Assembly: GCF_958450345.1 (NCBI RefSeq)
Contig: NC_088784.1
Span: forward strand, 81,121,747-81,185,746
Reading direction: 5' to 3'
DNA: 64,000 nucleotides
DNA from: Calliphora vicina
Taxonomy: Eukaryota > Arthropoda > Insecta > Diptera > Calliphoridae
The notes below the pieces were generated by a model. That model saw nothing but the letters and a program-made list of their open reading frames with translations. It had not been told where the DNA came from and made no database searches. The first letter of the stretch is position 1, and each line of letters starts with the position of its first letter. Below, one piece after another: positions 56,192 through 64,000 of this stretch. Position numbers and translations under genes: made by a program.

Positions 56192-57695
56192 GTTATACCC
56201 TTCACCATAAGTGGCAAGGGTATATATAAGTTTGTCATTCCGTTTGTAATTTCTACATTTCTCATTTGCGACCCCACAAAGTCTTTGAAATCAACTTTCC
56301 GTGCCCTCCAAATAATTTACATACATGATTCATACATCAATATATCGGGAATTTCTCCAGCTCGGTTGCTATTTAAAATCGACAAAATCGGCACACAAAT
56401 GGCTGAGATATAAGGAAAAAACAGGGACAACCTCGTTTTTTGGCAATATGACAATATTAAAGACTATATGGTTATTAGGGTGGCCCTTAATAAACGAAAG
56501 TTGGATTTTGGTCATTCTCACCCCTCAGTTTGGTGAACATTAGTAAAAAAATCATCCTGAACAAATTTTAGGTAAATCGATTGGGGTTAAGACGTGCCGC
56601 AAACCCTCTGAAATTTTGAGATGCATTTACAAAAAGAAAAATGCATTTTTTTTCAGTTTTTGTAAAAATTTTGCCATTAAAATGTTACTTTTGCAATTTA
56701 ATTTAAAAGAATAGAAATGTGTTTAAAAGAATAGAAATTGTCGTTCTAATGAGACATAAAAAACAGAAATTGGTCAAACAATTTTAAAGTTATAAACATT
56801 TCGCCAGGCCATTAAAGTGTCTCAGGCAACTAGAACAAGAAATGAAGGAACAGAATTAACATATTTTGATAAATATTAAAATAAAAGCTCATTTTTACTT
56901 AAAATATATACATATTTACTAGTATTTGAGTTTTTGTCTTCGTTGGATACCGTTAACCTATTCGATGGTGTGACCAAAAAAATAAAATTTTTATAAAGGC
57001 AGTTCCAAAACTCCATTTTCAAAATTTTAAAAATTTTGTTAAACAAATTTCAGAATTTTTAGATTATCTCATTGGGATTTATTGAGAATATAATAAGGAA
57101 TAAAAATATGAAAAAATTATGAAAATATCTCTTATAGTTTTTCCGTACCTGCGATTTAAATTTTGCAATTTTCGAGAAAAACTAATTATTTGGCAATTTT
57201 TTTGCGAATGAGCTCTAAATAAGCAAAGCTTATTCAGAATATTATAGTCCAGATAATTCTAAATATACTCTGAAACTTTTACTAAAATCGGAAAACGATA
57301 ACCCTTAAATCGTGAAGGTCAAATGTCAAATTTTTCAATATTTGGAATTTCTCTTGGAAAGATTTCGAAATGTTCGAAATGTTGTATATTTTTGGGCCGA
57401 TTTTGATGAAATTTAACAAAAATATAACACAAAGCCTAGTATTTACAAAAACAGCAGAAAAATTAAAATTAACCCTATATAGCACTTGGGGTTAAAATGA
57501 CCCCAAGCTTCTAAAACCATAAAAAAATATATAATGAATTTTTTCACTATTAAATTTAAAATTTTTGTTTTTAAAAAAATCAAAAAAATTTGAAAAAAAA
57601 AAAAACAATTTCGAAATTTTTTTTTTAATTTGTATTTTAAAGTATAATTTGGTAAAGGGTATATAAGATTCGGCACAGCCGATGCAATATTAGAA
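56192..57695 (-). mobile_element. DINE-1-like element (CCTTCACC subfamily), minus orientation, interrupted
   Basis: The 3' end is at 56192 (GTTATACCCTTCACCATAAG, CGTTTGTAATTTCTACATTT, GCGACCCCACAAAG). The 5' end is at about 57650-57695 (GGTAAAGGGTATATAAGATT, CGGCACAGCCGATG hairpin). The GTCY tract is deleted. The body is split by a hAT-type arm at 56476-57510. Confidence 0.8.
56476..57510 (+). mobile_element. Single arm of a hAT-type element related to the 2.1-kb foldback
   Basis: It starts TAGGGTGGCCCTTAATAAAC (compare TAGAGTGCTCC at 18258). From GAGATGCATTTAC onward it follows the foldback's left arm: TAAAGTGTCTCAGGC, GGATACCGTTAACCTATTCG, and CTTGGGGTTAAAATGACCCC at the centre. No second arm follows. 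It is either a broken foldback or the simpler ancestor from which the palindrome arose by inverted duplication. Confidence 0.7.
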
Positions 57696-58715
57696 AAAAA
57701 ATTCTAGAACTTACATTAACAAAACCTTAAATTCTATTAAATTCAATTGAAATGGCAATCAATTGCAGACCTTGTATTAAATTAAGCGAATTAAGTTCAT
57801 TGGATTTTGAAGAAACTAAAGACTAACTAAATGTATTATTTACAAGTATATAATATATAACATATCCGCTACATGTTTATAAATAAATAAAATAAAATAA
57901 CATTGACAACAACAAATAAAATCAATAAATTATAACAAATTGTATTTAATACTCGTAGTAGTATTTATTTACACCAGTGTGTGGTGCACCAGAGCCATTC
58001 AGGCACAGTGTTTGTTTGTTTGTCCATTTGTTTTTGTTTATTCGGACGAACATTTGACAAATAAAAAATGGCACTTAAAAGGACATTTGCTTGTCTCGCT
58101 TTCCCTCTCTCGCCCTCTTTCTCCCCCATTTCAGTCTCTTTTTGTTATTGTATTTATTTGTTATTGTATTTATTTGTTAACATGTTTGTGTGTAAACATG
58201 CAAGCAAGTGTGTGTTAGATTTGTTGTTGGTCTACTACCATTCACTCGTCCAATTGTGGTTGACATACAGACATAAACATTTATTATAATAGTTTTTTGT
58301 GTTTTGCTTTTTTTCATTATTTGTTGTTCTTATTGTTTTACTTTATATTTATACATATGAATGTTTGTATGCATTCATTGGTTTATATAAAATTTTATGT
58401 ATGACTGTATGGTTGGCAACTTATTGTAACAATTTAATTTATTCGAATATAATACAAAATTAAACTGCATTTATACCGACAAACCGACAAACGTACGTAC
58501 GTATAAGTAGACTACAATAGTCTGGTTTTTACGATTGTTAAACAACATTATGGCAAGAATGGAAATCATTTGCTTGGCATTGAGCCAAATAAATGTCTGG
58601 TCATTGGATTTTTTCATTAACCAGAGACGATGAAATTACTTAAGGGCTCTATTATAAAACTTTAGAGGAGACGATTTGAAGGGAAATTTTATTAGGTTTA
58701 TGGTCGAGAATGCAT
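57696..58715. other. No gene recognised
   Basis: AT-rich with a short direct repeat TTTGTTATTGTATTTA (58141 and 58158). No conserved coding sequence. Confidence 0.45.
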
Positions 58716-58935
58716 ACTAGGGTGGCACTTGTTTGACACCTTTTCTATTTTCGATGTTACTAAGGTCTAAATCTAAAATCCGAGTCATCTGAAAACCAAA
58801 TTAAAAGGATTTTCGAAAGTGGGCTTTATATGGGAGCTGTAACAAATTATGATCCGATCGCTATTAAATTTGGTGGCAGGATTTGCATATATATTGAAAC
58901 TTATTTCTATGTTATTTTTGAGGGTGGTTCATAGC
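58716..58935 (+). repeat. hAT-type end and DINE-like fragment
   Basis: TAGGGTGGCACTTG (58719) looks like a hAT-type terminus. 58808-58870 (GATTTTCGAAAGTGGGCTTT, ATGATCCGATCGCTATTAAA) is a diverged DINE internal unit. Confidence 0.5.
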
Positions 58936-59318
58936 CCTCATGCCAGATTACTAGCGGATACCCGACGTGTGCTACCAAGCTAAAAAAATTAAAATAGTTT
59001 GTTGTTTTTTTGTTTAAAAAAAGGAAATTTTGTTTCACTAGCGGAAAATATTGAGTTTTTTGGCAGATGTGTAAAAATAAAGCTTTTTCGGCGTTTCAAC
59101 TCTGAAGAAATCAACATAAAATTAGACATGCGAAAAACACACATTTCCTAAGTTCAAACCAGCAAGACTTAGTGACCTTGAGCCCTGTTTCGGATTTTGG
59201 ATTCGACAGTTTAAAAAAAATTATTTATGAATTAGCTGGAAAAATTAGTCCAGGAATCATTATGTTTGAAAAAGTACCGTACTATGCGTAATTGATCCAT
59301 TTTGGTACATTTTTGGTC
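58936..59318. other. No gene recognised
   Basis: Nothing identifiable. Confidence 0.4.
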
Positions 59319-59323
59319 GTTCG

Positions 59324-59680
59324 CACAGTGGTTTAGAAACTTTTTTTGGAAATAATTCTGTATCTTGGGAACTATTGGATATATTGTTACGAAATTTCAC
59401 ATGGTTAGAGCTGAGGTGATTTTGAGTTGATTTACGTTTGTTTAGCTTTCTAGAGATAATGGGGGCCAGTGCGTAGCCCCTCAAAGTTGGTCACCTCGGG
59501 TCTCAATTCGCCAAAAATCCATTTATGATCCGAATGAGCTGAAATTTTAAATATAAATAGTCCTTGAGAAGGTCTACAAAAAATACGCTTACAAGTGCAG
59601 GTGAAATTTCGTAGCAATATATCCAATAGTTCCCAAGATGCCGAATTATTTCCAAAAAAAAAAGTTTCTAAGCCACTGTG
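59324..59680. mobile_element. Complete palindromic Transib-like MITE (family T2), 357 bases
   Basis: The ends CACAGTGGTTTAGAAACTTT and GTTTCTAAGCCACTGTG are inverted copies, flanked by the 5-base duplication GTTCG (59319-59323 and 59681-59685). Arms of about 80 bases (GGGAACTATTGGATATATTG against CAATATATCCAATAGTTCCC) surround a 190-base core with AAAAATCCATTTATGATCCG. Diverged relatives are at 35465 and 37575. No coding capacity. Confidence 0.85.
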
Positions 59681-59685
59681 GTTCG

Positions 59686-60398
59686 GTAGAAAAAGAAACA
59701 TATTTCTTTATTAATTATTTTTTAATGGAGTGGTTTTATAATAAAATTAATTTCTAAAAGAGGGATCAATCCCCCTATACATTAAAATTTCTAAAAAGTT
59801 CCAAATTCCATTTTCAATTTTTTTAGAAGGACTACGGTTCCATTTAAACTTAATGTCTGGAATATGTACCAAAACTCGGTGTTCGTCCATTTTAACTGCT
59901 TAAAAGTTAAAAAATCAAAAAGTACCACACAACTGTCCATTTATTTTTCAGCTCAAGTTGGATATTCTGAGTTTTTTAGCCTTTAACTTATCAGGTGGTG
60001 GCATATTTTGCAGCCTCTCTTCATTTTTTTTTTATCAAAAAGGCTTGTGAAATAATGTGCCTGTTTTTTTGTAAAGAATACAATTTTTTTCACTTAAATC
60101 AAAATTGCACTCTTTTTTTTTAAAAAAGCAAATATTAACGAAAAAATGTTTTTTTAAAATAAAATTTTTTGAAAAATTTTATAAGATGTAACTATATCAA
60201 AAATTTTCACGTCATAACTTAAAGTTTAGTTATGGAGATGTAGAGATACCGATTTTAGCAGTTTTGTCCCCTAAAAATTTCCAAAAATCCGTTTTTAGTG
60301 GATCTATACATTGAGAGAAATACTTACTTTAAGACATACGAATTTTAAAAAGTTCAAAATTTGGAAAAATGTTTGAATAGGAAAACTTGAAAACTTTT
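59686..60398. other. No gene recognised
   Basis: AT-rich; nothing identifiable. Confidence 0.4.
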
Positions 60399-61126
60399 CG
60401 GTCAAGCCCGACCATATAATACCCTACACTAAGTAAAAGAGCAAAAACATTTTTCTTTTAAAATTTCAATAATTTATATTTTTGAGTGTTTTTCGGAAGT
60501 GGGCCTTATATGGGGGCTATGACCAATTGTGGACCGATCACCATGAAATTAGGTCGTGTGATTTATGTCTATATGAAAGTTTACTATGTTGAATTTTATG
60601 AGTATACCAACATTTTTAAGCGATTTATGCACATTAAAGTGATTTTCGGAAGCGAGTCTATATGGGAGCTTGACTAATTATGGACCGATCGTAACAAAAT
60701 TTTGTGACATGATTGAATAAAACTTATGTGGAGCGAATTTTGTGTAGATACATGTATAAATTAAACATTTATGACCGATAAAGTCCAATTTCGGGAGGAC
60801 ATTTGTATGGGGGCTAGGTGAAATAATAGACCGATTTCAGCCAGTTTCAATAGGCTTCGTCCTTGGGCCGAAAAAATTATATGTAGCAAATTTTATAAAA
60901 ATATCTTCAAAATTGCGACCTGTACTCTGCGCACAAGGTTTACATGGACAGCGAGCCAACCAGCCAGCCAGACGGACGGACGGACATCGTTTAATCGACT
61001 CAGAAAGTGATTCTAAGTCGATCGGTATACTTTAAGGTGGGAGTTAGACTAATATTTTTGGGCGTTACACACATCTGCACAAACGCATAGTACCCTCCCC
61101 ACTATGGTCGTGTAGGGTATAAAAAT
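60399..61126 (+). mobile_element. DINE-1/mini-me-like element (CCTACACC subfamily), 5' end truncated
   Basis: It starts within the 5' hairpin at CGGTCAAGCCCGACCATATA and runs through GATTTTCGGAAG units, GGGGGCTAGGTGAAATAAT, a short (GCCA)/(GACG) tract at about 60952-60985 and the 3' end GTGTAGGGTATAAAAA. It is colinear with 39099-39876. The microsatellite is much shorter than in that copy. Confidence 0.88.
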
Positions 61127-61412
61127 GAAATGGTCCATGTATGTAATGACATCACGTGAGAACGGCTGGAGCGATTTGGCTGATTTTTTTTTATTCGATT
61201 CGTAAAGAAAAATCATTAAAAAATTCCGGGTAAAACTCGGAAATTTTTTTTAGTCCCTTCAACTGTAATAAAAAAGCTCCCTAAAGTATGCTGTACAAAT
61301 TTAGATATTTTATTTGCAAATAAATAAGAACAGGCAGGTGTATGTGGGTTGGAGAAACTTGAAGAACTAACATTAGTAAATGCTACCGGGCGAAGCCGGG
61401 GCGATCAACTAG
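61127..61412 (+). mobile_element. Helitron with intact 3' end
   Basis: AAATGGTCCATGTATGTAAT, GAGAACGGCTGGAGCGATTT and AAAAAGCTCCCTAAAGTATG match the 27074 copy. The 3' end has CCGGGCGAAGCCGGGG and CTAG (61409-61412) followed by T. The 5' TC terminus is lost where it abuts the DINE end. Confidence 0.85.
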
Positions 61413-61676
61413 TAAAATATAAAAATGAAATGGTCCATCCATGGCTGATTTTTTTTATTTGATTTGAAATTTTCAGGAGATGGTTTGTAAAGAAAAAAAA
61501 TTAAAAAATTCCGGGTAAAACTAGGATTTTTTTTTTTAGTCCCTTCAACTGTATTAAAAAAGCTCCCTAAAGTATGCTGTACAAATTTAGATATTTTATT
61601 TGCAAATAAATAAGTATGTGGGTTGGAGAAACTTGAAGAACTAACATTAGTAAATTCTACCGGGCGAAGTATCAAA
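61413..61676 (+). mobile_element. Second, tandem Helitron copy, deleted
   Basis: It repeats AAATGGTCCATCCATGGCTG through GGGTTGGAGAAACTTGAAGA immediately after the first copy's CTAG. It lacks the GACATCACGTGAGAACGG segment and the terminal hairpin and CTAG. Confidence 0.8.
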
Positions 61677-62030
61677 TAAAATATGAAGCCTGTAAATGTT
61701 ATTCGATTTTTCTCATTCAGCATTTGGTTTTAGCATGATGAGGAATAACATGGGAAATATCAAACAAGTGACAAATAAGGGCCACCCAAATGTTTTTGAT
61801 GTATTTTATTATATTAAATTAATACTAAATAAAACAAGATTTGAATGCAAATATATTATAAATATGCTAAATAAATACAATATTCAAATTAATATTTAAC
61901 GATTTTAAGCAATGCCTAAGGTCAATACGTTTTATATTAAAAGTAGAAATAAATAAATAATTAAGGCCTTATTCATAAACAACTTTTACATTTATCAAAG
62001 GATTACAAAGGTCAGCCTCAAAAAAATTTT
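61677..62030. other. AT-rich, no gene recognised
   Basis: Nothing identifiable. Confidence 0.4.
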
Positions 62031-62580
62031 GTGAAAATGAGTGAAATCACTTATAATAATAAATAAATACTAAATTCGAATTTTATGATCGATATCTCAT
62101 TTTGCTCCTATCACATGTGGCTTTGTGATAAAGCAATAAATCTGAAATAGTTCTGCCGTTTTCGATTTTTCATGATTTTTTTTAAACAAAAAAATTAGCT
62201 ATTTTCACTTAAAAAATATATTTTTTTGCTTCAATTTGTTATTATAAATCCGAAACTATCCGAAATTTTGTACATATCATGAGCAAAATATTTATAAATT
62301 CAATCATTCGAAAGAAGAACTTTCACTACTCAATTTTATGTATACCAAACAAAAGACTAAAATTTTGTGAAATGAATTTTCGAAAAGAATCAATAAATTT
62401 TTTTGGTCGATATCGCATTTTGTTGCTATTATATATGGCTTTGTGATAAAGTAATAAAACTGAACCATTTCTGCCATTTTCGTTTTTTCGTGAAACAAAC
62501 AAATTTGCTATTTTTACGTAAAAAATTTATTTTTTTGCTTCAATTTGTTATTATAACTCCGAAACTACTGAGCCGATTAA
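62031..62580 (+). repeat. Two tandem units offset by about 318 bases
   Basis: TCGATATCTCATTTTG (62090) and TCGATATCGCATTTTG (62408) start matching stretches that continue through GGCTTTGTGATAAAG and TTTTTTTGCTTCAATTTGTT to CCGAAACTA. The divergence is moderate. Function unknown. Confidence 0.8.
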
Positions 62581-62629
62581 AATGCAAAATATAAATGGAT
62601 TAAAGGATAAATAGATCTAGAAAATAGAA

Positions 62630-62960
62630 ATTTCCAATTAAATTTTGAAATCGTATTTCAGAACATTTCAGAAAATTCTAAGAATTTAAAAGTTGTCCAT
62701 TTGTATTTCAGAAATTTCTGATTTAATTCAGAAATATCGCCTTATATTTTTGAATCTTCTATTTGTATTTTAGAATTTGTAATTTATTCTTAAAATTTTA
62801 TGCATTTTAAAATTTTGCATTAGTATACCAATATAAATTCCATTTGTATTTCTATTAGTTTATAAAATGCTGACATATTATTAGAAATTTCTGAATTGGA
62901 ATTAGTAATTTTTTAACTAAATTGGAATATTCTGAAATGCAATTAGAAATTTCTTAAATA
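62630..62960 (+). repeat. Degenerate short repeat based on ATTTCAGAAATTTCTGA
   Basis: Variants of TTTGTATTTCAGAA, AATTTCTGAATT and GAAATTTCTGA recur about every 30-60 bases in both orientations, so the region is a loose array of small palindromes. Confidence 0.55.
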
Positions 62961-63828
62961 CAATTGATGGTGGGTATAAAAATGTTTATATTTGAGCCAT
63001 GAACAATTATTTTCTTCACTTAAAGAGAGAAAAAATGAAAAAATGATTTAAAAACATCATATAAATATGACATACTTTAGACCTAGTTGTGCGTATGTTT
63101 TTTTTTATTTTATTACCAACTTATATAAAAAATTTTCCAATAAAATTCTATGGCTTTATTGGCAAAACTTTGATGTCTCTTAAGGTTCTCAAAAAGGATT
63201 ACAAAATACATTTATTGTGACATTTTTGTAACAAATTGTTTTACGTACATATACTTGTGTACAGTATCACATACTAGATAAACGATATAAATGTCCAGAC
63301 TAATATTTTCACTGTTGAAATAAAAAGGAAAATGAAAACAGAAATCGATATTAATGGTAAATGTCCTGTTTTCCAATAAATTATCATACTCCCAAAAGCA
63401 CTAAGGGCTTGTGAACAACGAGTGCATGTTTGTATGTTTGTTTTTCTATGAGTTGCCATTATGGTTGTCGGTGCAGATCTTTGACGTAAAGTGTTATTGT
63501 TTTCAGTTCTATCAGTTCTACTATGAAATTGTTTTTGAGTTCATACTTGTAACCAAAAGGCATGAAAAAACATCAAATAACCATAATATGGAGTTGCCAT
63601 TCTACAAAACAATTGCCACAAGCTGTAGAATTCTATTAGTATTTTTATACATGCACAAAGATATTATAGGGAGTATGTAAAAATAAATATGTATACGTTC
63701 ATAAATATGTATGTAAGTGATACGAAAAATGCGTATACATTAGATATAATGTTTGTTATTAAAAATCAATATGAAACAGGGCAAAATGCTGAGTTCTGCT
63801 GTATATAATATATTGGGCATTTCACGTC
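62961..63828. other. No gene recognised
   Basis: AT-rich; open frames here have no recognisable motifs. Confidence 0.4.
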
Positions 63829-64000
63829 AAGTGAACCAACTTTTGAAATCGATGTCTTCCGATCGGGATGAAATTTGCACCAAGGTTAGCTCTATTGGAT
63901 AGTAACTCAACATCGGTCGAGAACTCTCTGAGTTATAGGGGGTAAAATTTTGACAATTTGGTCAAACAGGGGTTTTTTCTTATCCATGTAACTTATTACC
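63829..64000 (-). repeat. Dispersed repeat R, uninterrupted copy, cut by the window end
   Basis: In reverse complement it joins 1252-1389 directly to 4739-4806 with one CCTTG (63881-63885, seen as CAAGG on the plus strand). It thereby shows the site before insertion of the 3.35-kb Transib-like element. Confidence 0.85.

Overview
This is a piece of a eukaryotic, AT-rich nuclear genome, almost certainly an insect and most likely a calyptrate (muscoid or oestroid) fly. The basis is the very high density of DINE-1/mini-me-like repeats carrying (GACG)n tracts, Tc1, mariner and pogo relics, Helitrons ending in CTAG, RTE- and jockey-type LINE relics, and GT-AG splice signals. There are no bacterial operons, CRISPR arrays, rRNA or tRNA genes that I can recognise. 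Nearly everything identifiable is transposable-element (TE) sequence, often nested two or three deep, so the window looks like intergenic DNA or the inside of a very long intron.

The only candidate for an ordinary host gene is a two-exon model at 7610-7981 (+). It has a first ATG after an in-frame stop, a 104-base GT-AG intron, and an exon ending at a consensus donor. It encodes the start of an unrecognised membrane protein; further exons are not found here.

Layout. 0-5 kb: a Transib-like element (1390-4738) holding a DINE fragment and a hAT element. 5.6-10 kb: a 66-base tandem duplication, a hAT element packed with tandem repeats, the two-exon model, a broken gag-like ORF cut off by a hAT MITE. 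10-17 kb: small inverted-repeat elements and a LINE relic. 18.2-20.3 kb: a 2.1-kb hAT-type palindrome, then a seven-copy tandem array to 22.4 kb. 23.6-30 kb: mariner relic, Transib-like relic, a Helitron with both ends, and a DINE copy with an insertion. 31-32.5 and 44.7-46.1 kb: two copies of a 1.3-kb foldback element with 3-base TNA target duplications. 34.5-38 kb: a degenerate transposon-associated gene and a mosaic of Transib-like palindromes and a DINE copy. 39-48 kb: two DINE copies in opposite orientation flanking two Tc1-type elements. 49-55 kb: mariner, RTE-type LINE and pogo relics. 55.5-62 kb: more Transib-like, DINE, hAT and Helitron copies. The last 172 bases are an inverted paralogue of the target of the first Transib-like element and show its uninterrupted site.

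No intact transposase or reverse transcriptase is present, so every element here would depend on enzymes encoded elsewhere. The most interesting patterns are the group of elements whose ends are the exact V(D)J heptamer CACAGTG with 5-base target duplications, the several large palindromes that could be transcribed into long hairpin RNAs, and the two-exon gene model.
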